50,968 nucleotides of DNA. It comes from Candidatus Kapaibacterium sp. (lineage in GTDB: Bacteria > Bacteroidota > Ignavibacteria > Kapaibacteriales > UBA4661). Positions 28,807 through 38,476 of this stretch are shown here, piece by piece. Position numbers and translations under genes: made by a program. The stretch is taken from NCBI GenBank assembly GCA_025455065.1, contig JALONG010000032.1:1-50968 (forward strand), written 5' to 3'. Every line of letters starts with the position of its first letter. Within the stretch, counting starts at the first letter, position 1. Under the pieces are notes generated by a model. That model was not told the DNA's origin. It saw only the letters and a program-made list of their open reading frames with translations, and ran no database searches.

Positions 28807-29747
28807 AATGCGTATTGTTTATTTTCCTGATTCCAGTTAATGGTAAATTGCTCTGTATCTCGCTTCTTTTCTTGCTTTTCGTGGTGCTGCGAAACGTGAT
28901 TTGCATCAAAATTACAAACCAATGCTTCGACCACTGAGCGCCTATTGTCAAGGTTTGGACCATTATGATAAAAATGGTCTTTGGTAACAATGTTAAACGT
29001 ATTCCAAAATTTTTGTATCATTTCATTCTCGCGCCACTCGTTGTGATGCCATGTTGAGAGGATAAATCGTGCTTTTGTTGCGCTCAAAAATTGGAATAAT
29101 GTTTCTTCATCGCGTTCCGTCCAACCGTTGTAGTAATCCACGTGCCGCCCGAAATATGGCGGGTCACAGTAGATAATGTCATCCTCATTGGCCAGAGCAA
29201 TGGTTTCTTCAAACGATTGGGTATGAAATTTCCAAGCGGGTTCGGGCTGTATAATGTGAGCAACACTGGCAACTTGGTTGGTGATTTTGGTAATGTAGGC
29301 TTGCGCAAAACGGTCAGGTTTTTTGCAAAAGGGAATATTCCAATTTCCTTTGCTTCCAAAGCGCATCATTCCGTTAAATCCGGCGCGGGAAAGGAAAATA
29401 AAATCAAACGGCGAAAATTCACCGCTATTAAAACGCGCCCGAACTTTCAAATAATGCTCGTAACCATTATTTTCTGCTGTGCGGAGCAGTTCTCCTTCTT
29501 GCTCAAGATACGTTCTCATTCGTGCAGCCGTTATTTCTTTTTGCTGCACTGCGCGATAAAAGCCGATGATATGCGGGTTCGTATCGCCAAGAATAGCACG
29601 TTTATAGCCTGCATTAAAGGCAACAACGCCTGTCCCCAAAAAAGGCTCAATCCATCTGCCTTTGACCTTTGGTGCAAGTTCCATAATCCAGGGAACAAGT
29701 TTCGTCTTGATGCCCTGACTTTTGATTGGAGGCACTACAACCCTCAT
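28803..29747 (-). CDS. Dam-family DNA adenine N6-methyltransferase, EcoRV-type
   Basis: A 314-residue alpha-class adenine methyltransferase. Motif X/I is in the N-terminus (PPIKSQGIKTKLVPWI, then FLGTG at 36-40 for AdoMet binding) and the catalytic motif IV DPPY is at 195-198. It should protect the site cut by the enzyme encoded directly upstream, predicted GATATC. The ATG at 29747 is used because it overlaps the endonuclease stop (ATGA) and begins the conserved domain. Its own stop TGA overlaps the hutH ATG, so it is fused translationally into the hut operon. No control (C) protein gene is present. Confidence 0.9.
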   Translation of the reverse strand: MRVVVPPIKSQGIKTKLVPWIMELAPKVKGRWIEPFLGTGVVAFNAGYKRAILGDTNPHIIGFYRAVQQKEITAARMRTYLEQEGELLRTAENNGYEHYLKVRARFNSGEFSPFDFIFLSRAGFNGMMRFGSKGNWNIPFCKKPDRFAQAYITKITNQVASVAHIIQPEPAWKFHTQSFEETIALANEDDIIYCDPPYFGRHVDYYNGWTERDEETLFQFLSATKARFILSTWHHNEWRENEMIQKFWNTFNIVTKDHFYHNGPNLDNRRSVVEALVCNFDANHVSQHHEKQEKKRDTEQFTINWNQENKQYAL

Positions 29748-30598
29748 AACTGCTCCTTTCTCGCACTTTTCGGCACAATCATTTCCCACAAATCGGTTCG
29801 CCCTTTGAACTCTAAAAAATCCTTCAGCGACGTGATTTTTACTGTCCTTCCGTCTTTTATCATCGTTGCAGAACCAAAGTTTATCCAATACTCATCAAAC
29901 CATTCCTCACCAAGTTGGCTAAACATACCGTTCTCAGCGCGTAAATCTTCGATACTCAGCATTGTACCGATGTTAGCGGTATTGCCTGAACCTTGCTTAT
30001 CACCTGCTATTTTCCACTTCTCCGCAGCAAAAAAATCAAAATTCCCAATGACCGAACTTATTGACTGCAAATCTTGAATGCGATAAACACGTGTTTCTGC
30101 TTGAACATCAGATGCAGCAATGATTCTGGAGTAGACAATACCCAAACAAAAATGACCGAGATAGTGATTGTACGGAAAGAGAATATTTTTGCTTTTGTCG
30201 CGCTCTTTGAAGTATGCACCATGACTGCCCAGTGTGAAAGCACACAAGCCATTTTCCTTGCGGTACGTGGTTTTTATATCAACAGCAAATTTTACTTCAT
30301 CATGTTTTTTGTGAACAAAGGTTATGTCGGGATAATAGTTTTGATGCGGTGCGAGGAGGATTTTGTAGCCAATTTCTTCTGCAAAACGTAGTAGGTGAGG
30401 GAAAATGTGTATCTCTAAAATTTTTGAGATGATTTTTGTATCGGATGAAATCGTGTAAACATTCTTGTAAATATCAATAAAACCTTTCACTGACCACTCG
30501 CCATTACCCGTAGAAATGACTTTCTCAAGTTCGCTTGAAAACGCCGTCAATCCTTGTTTGAAGGCTTGTTTGTGATGTGCTTTTTCGTTGGTATTCAT
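29744..30598 (-). CDS. type II restriction endonuclease, EcoRV family
   Basis: 284 residues (EcoRV has about 245). Comparing with EcoRV from memory: SDTK...E62, QNYYPD91 and VDIK (Asp107, Lys109) match its Glu45, Asp74, Asp90 and Lys92, with identical spacings of 29 and 16 residues. The recognition loop GSGNTANIG (203-211) matches GSGNTTNIG of EcoRV, and KW.IAGD before it is also kept. This supports cleavage of GATATC, with blunt ends as in EcoRV. The DNA is more A+T-rich than the hut genes on both sides. The gene starts 57 bp after hutG and overlaps the methyltransferase start by 4 bp. Confidence 0.92.
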   Translation of the reverse strand: MNTNEKAHHKQAFKQGLTAFSSELEKVISTGNGEWSVKGFIDIYKNVYTISSDTKIISKILEIHIFPHLLRFAEEIGYKILLAPHQNYYPDITFVHKKHDEVKFAVDIKTTYRKENGLCAFTLGSHGAYFKERDKSKNILFPYNHYLGHFCLGIVYSRIIAASDVQAETRVYRIQDLQSISSVIGNFDFFAAEKWKIAGDKQGSGNTANIGTMLSIEDLRAENGMFSQLGEEWFDEYWINFGSATMIKDGRTVKITSLKDFLEFKGRTDLWEMIVPKSARKEQL

Positions 30599-30655
30599 GT
30601 TTCAAAAAATTCGTAAAGTGTGCAAAAACTCTCCGCCAATCTACGAAAAAAATCT

Positions 30656-31678
30656 TTACGACATACGCCGACAAAAACCGCTCAAAAAGTGCATCACCAC
30701 AAGCGCAGCGAGTTTTGCCGTGCGGTTGTCCACATCAAAATTCGGGTTCACTTCCGCAATATCAATCATTCCAACATGAGTATTCATGCCACATTCAAAG
30801 GCTGCCTGCAAGATTTCCTCCGCAAAGAAGCCAGTCGGCGAAGGCGCACTCACGCCGGGCGCATCACTACTGCGCACAGCATCCATATCAAAACTGACCA
30901 TTGTGCGCTCCGTACCGTCCGCAGCAATCCGCAAAGCGCCTGCAAATGCAGGTGCAAAGCCATTTTTGCGGATTTCATCCAACATCATAATTCGTGTGCC
31001 CCGCTCCAGCATTGCCCTGTAATGCGCCTCCACATTGGCAAAGGGCTGTATGCCGAACTCAACTATGTTTTGCGGAGCAAGTACCGAAGCTGGTTCGTCT
31101 AGCATCAGGCGGAATGATGTGCCGCTATGCCGCATGGGAACAGCCAGACGATAATCCAAATGCGTGTCAATGTTCACCACGCCGACGCGCTTTGCGGTGC
31201 GGGAAAATCCGCGAAAATTTGGGTAAGAAATATCATGTCCACCGCCCAGAACGATAGGAATAATGCGGTGATCCATGAGTGTGGCAACAACAGTTTCCAA
31301 GCGGTCGTGTGTTTCTTCAAGTGTTTCGCCAAGCAGCACATCGCCCAGGTCGAAAATACGAAGACCGGAAAGCCGCTTATTTCCTGCTGCTGCGCTCATT
31401 TCATCCGGCACAAACGGCGTAAGTTTGTAGAGTGCGCGGCGAATTTCCGTTGGGGCTTTTTGTGCGCCTTCACGTCCTTTGTTCCGCTTCACGCCTTCGT
31501 CTTGTGGTACGCCGACAATCGCAACATCTATTGGGCTTTCTCGTGCTTTTTCCCAATCTTCACTCCTTCGCAAAACAATATCGCCCATGCGAATATCTTC
31601 CGCGTCATTGCGCGTAAAAAAGAGTTCCGGTGCGGGTTCGGTGAGAATAGTGCGTAATTGTGTGAGGGAAGTATTCAT
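30656..31678 (-). CDS. hutG: formimidoylglutamase, arginase/ureohydrolase fold
   Basis: 340 residues. It cleaves N-formimidoyl-L-glutamate to glutamate and formamide, the last hut step. Ureohydrolase metal-binding motifs are seen as GGGHDISYP, NIDTHLDYR and SFDMDAVRSSDAPG. The ATG at 31678 overlaps the hutI stop (TGATG); a TTG just upstream was not chosen. Assignment to formimidoylglutamase and not arginase or agmatinase rests on its place in the hut operon. Confidence 0.92.
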   Translation of the reverse strand: MNTSLTQLRTILTEPAPELFFTRNDAEDIRMGDIVLRRSEDWEKARESPIDVAIVGVPQDEGVKRNKGREGAQKAPTEIRRALYKLTPFVPDEMSAAAGNKRLSGLRIFDLGDVLLGETLEETHDRLETVVATLMDHRIIPIVLGGGHDISYPNFRGFSRTAKRVGVVNIDTHLDYRLAVPMRHSGTSFRLMLDEPASVLAPQNIVEFGIQPFANVEAHYRAMLERGTRIMMLDEIRKNGFAPAFAGALRIAADGTERTMVSFDMDAVRSSDAPGVSAPSPTGFFAEEILQAAFECGMNTHVGMIDIAEVNPNFDVDNRTAKLAALVVMHFLSGFCRRMS

Positions 31679-32940
31679 CAAACAATCACCTTTCCGTTGG
31701 TAATAATCTTCCCGTCTTTGATAACGTGCCGAATATGATTCATGCCAAAGTGATACGAGAGTTCGTAAAAATGCTCCACATCGGCAAGCAAAATATCCGC
31801 TTTTTTGCCGACTTCAAGGCTGCCGCGCTCGTGGGAAAGCATAAGTGCTGCTGCGCCATTCAGCGTTGCGGCGGTGAGTGCTTCTTCGGGAGTCATGCTC
31901 ATTTGCGTCGCAGCGAGCGTCATCATCATCGGCATAGAAAATGTCATGGATGAACCCGGGTTAAAATCCGTTGCCAGCGCAACCGCCCCGCCTGCATCAA
32001 TCAGGGCTCGCATGGGTGGATAGGGATGATTGAGGAACAACGACGCTCCGGGCAGTGCCGTTGCAATTGTCTCAGAAGCCCCAATAATACTTGCTCCTTC
32101 CAATGTCGTACATTCCAAGTGATCCACCGACACAGCACCCAAGCGTACTCCAAGCTGAGACGCGCCACTTGCCGAAAGCTGGTCAGCGTGAAGTTTTATC
32201 GGGAAGCCTAGATTCTGTGCGGCTTGCAAGATACGTTCCGCATCCTGAAGTGAGAAGTAATTCTGCTCACAAAAAATATCACAAAACACTGCCAAGCCGC
32301 GTTCTTTCACCGCCGGAAGCATTTCCTCGCAGACAATATCCACGTATTTCGCACGGTTTTCCCTATACTCCGGCGGAAAGGCGTGTGCGCCTAGAAACGT
32401 CGGTACAATCGTCATTGGGTGCGTTTTTTGCAATTCCCGAATCACTTCCAGTATCTTCAGTTCTGATGCGGCATCCAGACCATAGCCACTTTTGATTTCG
32501 GCGGTTGTTGTGCCGTGCAGAAGCATCGTGTCTAGGCGTTTTTTCGCAATGACGTAGAGTTCCTCGTGCGAGGCGTTGCGCGTGGCGGTCATCGTAGAAA
32601 TGATGCCACCTCCGGCTGCTGCAATTTCTTGATACGTTTTTCCGGCAGAGCGCATCGCAAATTCATTCGCCCGGTTGCCACCAAACACGGTATGCGTGTG
32701 CGAATCCACGAAGCCCGGAACTGCCGTCATTCCTTGCGCGTCGAGGGTTTGTGTACTTGGAGGCACATTGGCAAAAAAGTCTGTACTCTCACTAATGCGC
32801 GTAATGATGCCGTTTTCGACCACTATCGCCGCATTGGAGAGAGTTCGGATATTGCTCATTGCATTGCCTGAAAGCCGCTTTCTGTCTTGTGTTTCAGGTG
32901 TAGCGAGTGAGCCGATATTGTGAATGAGAAGTGAAGGCAT
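31678..32940 (-). CDS. hutI: imidazolonepropionase
   Basis: A 420-residue amidohydrolase-superfamily enzyme that opens imidazolone-5-propionate to N-formimidoylglutamate. Metal-site motif DSHTHTVFGG, then STMTATRNAS, KSGYGLD, FLGAHAFP, KLHADQLS, and DFNPGSSMT are characteristic of HutI. Length is normal. It is 16 bp downstream of the hydrolase gene and overlaps hutG by one base, consistent with one transcript. Confidence 0.95.
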   Translation of the reverse strand: MPSLLIHNIGSLATPETQDRKRLSGNAMSNIRTLSNAAIVVENGIITRISESTDFFANVPPSTQTLDAQGMTAVPGFVDSHTHTVFGGNRANEFAMRSAGKTYQEIAAAGGGIISTMTATRNASHEELYVIAKKRLDTMLLHGTTTAEIKSGYGLDAASELKILEVIRELQKTHPMTIVPTFLGAHAFPPEYRENRAKYVDIVCEEMLPAVKERGLAVFCDIFCEQNYFSLQDAERILQAAQNLGFPIKLHADQLSASGASQLGVRLGAVSVDHLECTTLEGASIIGASETIATALPGASLFLNHPYPPMRALIDAGGAVALATDFNPGSSMTFSMPMMMTLAATQMSMTPEEALTAATLNGAAALMLSHERGSLEVGKKADILLADVEHFYELSYHFGMNHIRHVIKDGKIITNGKVIV

Positions 32941-32956
32941 TGCGAGAAAATAGATA

Positions 32957-33769
32957 TTAACGAAGATTCAAAAACCGCATAACTTCTTGCACGGCAGCTT
33001 TTTTCACCGCTTCATTGCCGGAATCCGTGAAATCACCGTGTTTTGCATTGGGCAAGGTCGTAATAACGATGCCGTAGCGTTTCTGCTCGTCTGCGCTTGG
33101 TAATACGCCATTGTCGGCGGGAAAATCTGTACCGCGAAGCGAGAGAATACGCGGTTTCCGAACACGCAGAACAGGCATACGGCGGTGGTCGAAACTTATC
33201 ATTTCCGACACCATTTCAGGATGCGTTTTTGCGCAGAGCATCGAAATATCGCCGCCCATCGAATGACCAATCAGGACAAGCCGCTTCCAGTCATGCTTCA
33301 GAAATTGCTTGGGGAATTGCTTTTTTAGCCGCGCTTCCATAGTCTGGCGCACAAAGAGCAGGTTCTCTACACCCCGCTTCCATGCTGGCATTCGGAGTTC
33401 ATAGATATTTCCTTCTGTCGCAATCGGTTCATCATTCGGAAGTTCATGCTGCACCGAAAGTACGATGAAACCTCGCTCTGCAAGGCTATTGGCAATGAAC
33501 GAATAGCCACGGTGGCTCGTAGTATCTCGCTCACTATACCCCGCACTCAGCATCACAACACGGTTTGCAGGGCGTTGAACTTTTTTCGCAGCAGTGTACA
33601 TCTGCACTCCGATACGCCGACTTCGTGCGCTGTCATACACGGAAAGGCTTTCCGAAATAACCGAAGGCTGCGCTGATTGAGCAAATATGAGGCTTGTGGC
33701 GATAGTCCCCAGAACTGTTACCAAGAAAGTAAGCATTGAAGCGTGTTTCACAGAATTGTGCGATAACAT
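32957..33769 (-). CDS. exported alpha/beta hydrolase inside the hut operon
   Basis: 270 residues with an N-terminal signal or anchor segment (SMLTFLVTVLGTIATSLIF, then AQSAQ). The nucleophile elbow is GHSMGGD and the fold also shows VVMLSAGYSERDT as the oxyanion strand. A late Asp and His (NAKHGDF) could complete the triad. The nearest general resemblance is to lipase/PAF-acetylhydrolase-like esterases. No role in histidine breakdown is known for such a protein, and its place between hutU (12 bp) and hutI (16 bp) suggests co-expression only. Confidence 0.75.
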   Translation of the reverse strand: MLSHNSVKHASMLTFLVTVLGTIATSLIFAQSAQPSVISESLSVYDSARSRRIGVQMYTAAKKVQRPANRVVMLSAGYSERDTTSHRGYSFIANSLAERGFIVLSVQHELPNDEPIATEGNIYELRMPAWKRGVENLLFVRQTMEARLKKQFPKQFLKHDWKRLVLIGHSMGGDISMLCAKTHPEMVSEMISFDHRRMPVLRVRKPRILSLRGTDFPADNGVLPSADEQKRYGIVITTLPNAKHGDFTDSGNEAVKKAAVQEVMRFLNLR

Positions 33770-33781
33770 TTTGACAAAAAT

Positions 33782-35443
33782 TTAGAGCATCGGAATACGA
33801 ATACCACTCGTGCGAGCGTTATTCTGCGCTCTTTCGTAGCCTGCGTCGGCATGGCGCAAAATGCCCATCGTCGGGTCGTAGGTGAGAACACGCTCCAAAC
33901 GCCGCTCTGCTTCAGGGGTTCCGTCGGCAACAATCACCATGCCTGCATGGAGCGAATATCCCATGCCCACACCGCCGCCGTGATGCAGTGACACCCACGT
34001 CGCGCCGCCGACGGCATTGAGCGCAAAATTCAGATACACCCAATCCGCAATCGCATCCGAGCCGTCTTTCATTGCCTCTGTTTCGCGGTTCGGCGAAGCA
34101 ACTGAGCCACAATCCAAGTGGTCGCGCCCGATGACGAGCGGCGCAGAGACTTTGCCACTTGCTACGAGGTCGTTGAAAAGTTTTCCGGCTTTGGCGCGTT
34201 CACCGTATTTCAGCCAGCAAATACGCGCCGGAAGCCCTTGATACCGAAGGCTGTTCGATGCTTTGTCAATCCAACGATGCAGCGATTCGTTCTCCGGAAA
34301 CAATTCGCAAATAGCGCGATCTGTAATGGCGATGTCGTCAGGATTTCCCGACAATGCAACCCAGCGAAACGGACCGCTTCCGTCGCAAAAAAGCGGACGA
34401 ATAAACGCCGGGACAAAGCCCGGATAATCAAACGCATTCGCTACACCGTGTTCTTTTGCCACGCCGCGAAGGTTATTGCCGTAATCGAAGACCACTGCGC
34501 CTTTGCGCTGAAATTCAATCATTGCTTCGACGTGAGTGCAGATGGATTTATGGGCTTGGCGCAAGTATTCATCGGGGTTTGCGACGCGGAGCGCATCAGC
34601 ACTTGCCTTCGACGTTCCGGCAGGATAATAGCCGTTAAGCGGGTCGTGGGCGGAGGTTTGGTCGGTGATGACATCAGGCGTGATGCCACGCCGAAGCAGT
34701 TCCGGCAGAATTTCCGCAGCGTTGCCCAGAAGCCCCACGGATATTGGCGTTTTGTCTGCAACGTGCTTCCGAATGAGTTCCAGTGCCTCATCCAGACTTG
34801 TTGCTTTCGCGTCGCAATAGCGGTCGTGAATACGTTTATCTATGCGGGTTTCGTCAATTTCGATACAGAGCGTCGCTGCGCCGTTGAAGGTGGCAGCAAG
34901 CGGCTGTGCGCCTCCCATGCCGCCTAAGCCCGCCGTCAGTACGAACTTCCCTGCGAGTGTGCCGCCAAAGTGCTGCCGTGCGCACTCGGCAAAGGTTTCG
35001 TAGGTGCCTTGCAAAATGCCTTGTGTGCCAATGTAAATCCAGCTTCCGGCGGTCATCTGCCCGTACATCATCAATCCCAAAGCGTCCAAACGCCGGAATT
35101 CGTCCCATGTTGCCCACTTCGGCACAAGATTGGAATTTGCCAATATCACGCGGGGCGCGTCGGTGTGGGTTTTGACAATGCCAACAGGTTTGCCGGATTG
35201 CACAAGCAAGGTATCATCGGGGTTCATGGACTTGAGCGCATCCAAAATCGCATCAAAACTTGCCCAATTCCGCGCCGCCTTTCCCAAGCCACCGTAAACG
35301 ATAAGCTGTTCGGGATGCTCGGCGACCTCGGGGTCGAGATTGTTTTGAATCATGCGGTATGCAGCTTCGAGTTGCCAATTTTTGCAGGTAAGTTCGCTTC
35401 CACGCGGAGCGCGGACGGTACGGGAGGAAACAGGGAGAGACAT
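33782..35443 (-). CDS. hutU: urocanate hydratase
   Basis: 553 residues, the normal length. It hydrates urocanate to imidazolonepropionate using tightly bound NAD as an electrophile. Landmarks are [11 protein letters not shown], the dinucleotide-region [32 protein letters not shown] and [14 protein letters not shown]. It is the first gene of the operon hutU-hydrolase-hutI-hutG-R-M-hutH. AGGG about 7 bp upstream of the ATG may serve as ribosome-binding site. Confidence 0.96.
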   Translation of the reverse strand: MSLPVSSRTVRAPRGSELTCKNWQLEAAYRMIQNNLDPEVAEHPEQLIVYGGLGKAARNWASFDAILDALKSMNPDDTLLVQSGKPVGIVKTHTDAPRVILANSNLVPKWATWDEFRRLDALGLMMYGQMTAGSWIYIGTQGILQGTYETFAECARQHFGGTLAGKFVLTAGLGGMGGAQPLAATFNGAATLCIEIDETRIDKRIHDRYCDAKATSLDEALELIRKHVADKTPISVGLLGNAAEILPELLRRGITPDVITDQTSAHDPLNGYYPAGTSKASADALRVANPDEYLRQAHKSICTHVEAMIEFQRKGAVVFDYGNNLRGVAKEHGVANAFDYPGFVPAFIRPLFCDGSGPFRWVALSGNPDDIAITDRAICELFPENESLHRWIDKASNSLRYQGLPARICWLKYGERAKAGKLFNDLVASGKVSAPLVIGRDHLDCGSVASPNRETEAMKDGSDAIADWVYLNFALNAVGGATWVSLHHGGGVGMGYSLHAGMVIVADGTPEAERRLERVLTYDPTMGILRHADAGYERAQNNARTSGIRIPML

Positions 35444-35454
35444 GATTGCCCTAG

Positions 35455-35513
35455 AAATGAGGTTCAGAGAAATGAGGTTCAGAGAAATGAGGTTCAGAGA
35501 AAATGAGGTTCAC
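35455..35513. repeat. 15-bp tandem repeat in hut leader
   Basis: Three exact units of AAATGAGGTTCAGAG (35455-35469, 35470-35484, 35485-35499), one extra A, then a partial fourth unit AAATGAGGTTCAC (35501-35513). On the hut strand it lies 12-70 bp upstream of the hutU ATG, between the putative promoter and the start codon, so it should be transcribed into the leader. Confidence 0.85.
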
Positions 35514-35526
35514 GAACATTCTCACA

Positions 35527-35558
35527 CAAACATTGTTTACCTTTTGTCAGGCTGCAAA
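35527..35558 (-). promoter_or_regulatory. putative hut operon promoter
   Basis: On the minus strand TTTG (35558-35555) is followed after 20 bp by AATGTTTG (35534-35527), one mismatch from the Bacteroidota -7 element TAnnTTTG. Transcription would start near 35520, placing the 15-bp tandem repeats at the beginning of the transcript. Motif evidence only. Confidence 0.3.
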
Positions 35559-35701
35559 TTTGCGAAGAATTTTGGGATAATTTGACAGGGATTCTTTGTG
35601 TTTCTGTGAAATTTTTGTACTTGCTCGAACAATGCAGATACTGATAACGCCAAGAAGTTACCATACCACGTGTGTTGATGTGTACGATACAGTATGGATT
35701 T

Positions 35702-36796
35702 TCACTCTCGTCCCAAACTTACAATAACCTTCTTCACAGCAGAAAAAAGTATATGCTGAAAAGGCTCATCAACACTGCTCGAACCAGCAAAGGGTTGTAT
35801 TGTTGTTAATAATGATGGCTCTCGCCGCGAAAGCCCTTTTGCATAACTGGAATCGTAGTACCGCAGCGTGATTGCAGCACATTCCGCATAATTCCCCGCT
35901 TCCAATGCCGCCAGCGCTTCTTTCGTTGCTGCACCGCCCAAGCGCTTTTCAATGTGCAACACCGCATCGCATAATTCCTCACGCGAATAGCCTCCATACT
36001 GTGCCGTCAAAAGCCGCAAACGCTCTTCCAAAGGTATCTCTAACACAAGTGTTGGCGCTGTACGCATCTGCTCCCATAAAGGCGCAGGAATACTACGCTT
36101 TCCGACCATACGGCTTTCGTCCTCGATCCACACGCGCTGTTCTGCGTTCATGCCCCACAACGCAGCACCAATGCAGTTTTCAAAGTCTTCTTGCGACGGC
36201 TGTGATGCTTCGCCGAGCGCACCAAAAGCAGAGCCTTTGTGATTGGCAAGACTCTCCAAATCAAGCACTTGTTCACCTTGTGCAGCAAGTTCTTGCAAGA
36301 GCAGCGTTTTCCCGGAGCCGGTTTTTCCGCCCAAAATCACGATTTTACGAGGTTTGGCGATTGTTTCCAGCATGAATTTTCTGTATGCTTTGTAACCGCC
36401 TCGCAGCGAGTAAACCTTAAAGCCCATCAAATCCAGTAACCACCCGACGCTCCCGCTTCGCATACCACCGCGCCAGCAATACACAAAGAGCGTTTTATTC
36501 CCAATGCCCACCAAGCCTGAACTGATGCGCTCTGCATTAATTTTTTCTGCTTCTTCCACAAGCGAACGCATTTTCACGCCAACTATCTCCAAACCCAGCT
36601 TTATTGCGGTTTCTCGCCCTTGTTGTTTGTATGCCGTTCCAACGACGATGCGCTCTTCATTGCTGAAAAGTGGGAGGTTTTCTGCTTCGGGCAGATGCGC
36701 GTGGGCATACTCCGCCGGAGTGCGTACATCCAGCACGGGTGCTTGTGTTTCGCGGGCGAGTGCGTGGAAGCGTTCTATGGAGAGGAATTCGACCAT
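35702..36796 (-). CDS. mnmH: tRNA 2-selenouridine synthase
   Basis: 364 residues (also called SelU/YbbB). It replaces sulfur by selenium at the wobble 2-thiouridine of some tRNAs via a geranylated intermediate, using selenophosphate. The N-terminal rhodanese domain carries the active Cys107 in VYCWRGGMRS; a P-loop GGKTGSGKT (about 155-163) begins the second domain; WIEDESR and IPAPLW fit the family. Presence implies selenophosphate synthase elsewhere in the genome. The gene is divergent from the comM-like gene across 122 bp. Confidence 0.92.
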   Translation of the reverse strand: MVEFLSIERFHALARETQAPVLDVRTPAEYAHAHLPEAENLPLFSNEERIVVGTAYKQQGRETAIKLGLEIVGVKMRSLVEEAEKINAERISSGLVGIGNKTLFVYCWRGGMRSGSVGWLLDLMGFKVYSLRGGYKAYRKFMLETIAKPRKIVILGGKTGSGKTLLLQELAAQGEQVLDLESLANHKGSAFGALGEASQPSQEDFENCIGAALWGMNAEQRVWIEDESRMVGKRSIPAPLWEQMRTAPTLVLEIPLEERLRLLTAQYGGYSREELCDAVLHIEKRLGGAATKEALAALEAGNYAECAAITLRYYDSSYAKGLSRREPSLLTTIQPFAGSSSVDEPFQHILFSAVKKVIVSLGRE

Positions 36797-36918
36797 AACA
36801 AAAATGACCTCAAGTGTTTTTGCACAAAAGTTTACGGGAAAATGCGTAGATTTGCCACTGCAAATTTTCTACAAATTCTCTACAAATGTAGCATTTCTCA
36901 CCCTTTCAACCTATTATC

Positions 36919-38463
36919 ATGTTTTCACGGCTTCGTACCGCTTCCACGCTTGGTGTTGGGGCGTTTTTAGTCGAAATCGAAACACACTTGGAAAATGCGC
37001 TGCCTGCTTTTGTCGTCGTGGGATTGCCGGATTCAGCCGTGAAGGAGTCGCGGGAGCGCGTGTCTGCTGCCATTAAAAATTCGCACTTTGTTTTTCCCGG
37101 AAAAAAAATCACCGTCAATCTCGCCCCCGCCGACATTCGCAAAGAAGGAAGCGCCTTCGATTTGCCTATTGCTATCGGGATTTTGAAAGCTATCGGCATT
37201 GTCAGCACGACGCTGAACCTTGATAAAACCTTGATTTTGGGTGAACTCGCGCTGGACGGCACACTGCGCCCCATTCACGGCGCACTGCCGATAGCTGTTA
37301 CCGCAAAAAATGAGCAATATGAGCGCGTGATTCTGCCGGAACAAAATGCCGACGAAGCAGCAGTGGTGAGCGGTGTAGAGATTATTCCCGTGAAATCTCT
37401 GCGCGAAACGGTTGAATATCTCAACGCTGACAACAGCATCAAACCTCGCTTCATTGACCCTGCAACGCTTTTTACCCGCAAAGAAACACACGTTGTGGAT
37501 TGGAGCGATGTGAAAGGGCAGGAAAACGCCAAACGCGCTTTGGAAGTGGCTGCGGCTGGTGGACATAATGCCATTATGGTCGGTGCGCCCGGAAGTGGCA
37601 AAACGATGATTGCTAAACGCCTTTCGACTATTTTACCACCGCTTACGCTCGACGAAGCGCTTGAAACCACGAAGATTCATTCGGTTGTGGGACTGTTGCC
37701 TGAGAAAGAAGCACTGATAACCGTGCGCCCTTTTCGTGCGCCGCACCACACCATTTCCGATGCAGCGCTGGTTGGCGGCGGCGTAGGCGTGGCGCGTCCG
37801 GGCGAGATTTCGCTCGCGCATCACGGCGTACTGTTCATGGACGAACTACCGGAATTTGCGCGGAATGTGTTGGAGGTTCTCCGGCAACCGCTTGAAGACC
37901 GCAGAATTACTATCTCGCGCACGAAACAAACGATTGAATACCCCGCAAATTTTATGCTCGTTTGTTCGATGAATCCTTGCCCTTGCGGGAATTTCGGCAA
38001 CCCGAACCACGAGTGTTCATGCACTCCGCAGCAGATTCAGAAGTACATGGCAAAAATTTCGGGACCGCTTTTAGACCGCATTGATATTCACGTGGACGTT
38101 ACGCCCGTCAAATACGACGAACTCTCCTCCGCGAAGCAAGGTGAGACTTCGGAACAAGTACGGGAGCGGGTTGTGCGGGCGAGAGACATTCAAAAACGGC
38201 GTTTCGCTCGGCGCAAGGGCATTCACAAAAATGCCGATATGACCTCGCAAGACCTGCGTAAATACTGCACGTTGGATACAGACGGGGAAAAACTGATGAA
38301 ACAGGCAATGACCGTCATGGGCTTTTCGGCTCGTGCATTTGACCGCATTTTGAAGGTAGCCCGCACGATTGCTGACCTCGCCGACCGCGATACTATCTTA
38401 CCGCAGCATATCAGCGAAGCGATTCAATATAGGAGTTTAGACCGGCAGTATTGGAATGCGTAA
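36919..38463 (+). CDS. ComM/YifB-type magnesium-chelatase-like AAA+ ATPase
   Basis: 514 residues. The N-terminal Lon-protease-like domain (about 1-170: GLPDSAVKESRERV, INLAPADIRKEG-like VNLAPADIRKEG) precedes the AAA+ module with Walker A GAPGSGKT and Walker B GVLFMDELPEF; the C-terminal Mg-chelatase domain ends with FSARAFDRILKVARTIADL. Characterised ComM is a branch-migration helicase helping integrate DNA during natural transformation. That role here is by family. It is relevant to the inserted modules in this window but does not prove competence. Confidence 0.93.
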   Translation: MFSRLRTASTLGVGAFLVEIETHLENALPAFVVVGLPDSAVKESRERVSAAIKNSHFVFPGKKITVNLAPADIRKEGSAFDLPIAIGILKAIGIVSTTLNLDKTLILGELALDGTLRPIHGALPIAVTAKNEQYERVILPEQNADEAAVVSGVEIIPVKSLRETVEYLNADNSIKPRFIDPATLFTRKETHVVDWSDVKGQENAKRALEVAAAGGHNAIMVGAPGSGKTMIAKRLSTILPPLTLDEALETTKIHSVVGLLPEKEALITVRPFRAPHHTISDAALVGGGVGVARPGEISLAHHGVLFMDELPEFARNVLEVLRQPLEDRRITISRTKQTIEYPANFMLVCSMNPCPCGNFGNPNHECSCTPQQIQKYMAKISGPLLDRIDIHVDVTPVKYDELSSAKQGETSEQVRERVVRARDIQKRRFARRKGIHKNADMTSQDLRKYCTLDTDGEKLMKQAMTVMGFSARAFDRILKVARTIADLADRDTILPQHISEAIQYRSLDRQYWNA

Positions 38464-38476
38464 CAAAGGAGACATC

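Noticed and set aside
30599-30655. Duplicated hutH start or hutG end flanking the R-M system
   Set aside because: I compared the 57-bp hutG-R gap with the hutH 5' end and the hutG 3' end and saw no repeat, so the duplication signature is not claimed for this module.
36819-36854. TAGATTTG box before the comM-like gene as a promoter
   Set aside because: The -7-like box is good, but the nearest TTTG is 24 bp upstream, longer than the usual 19-20.
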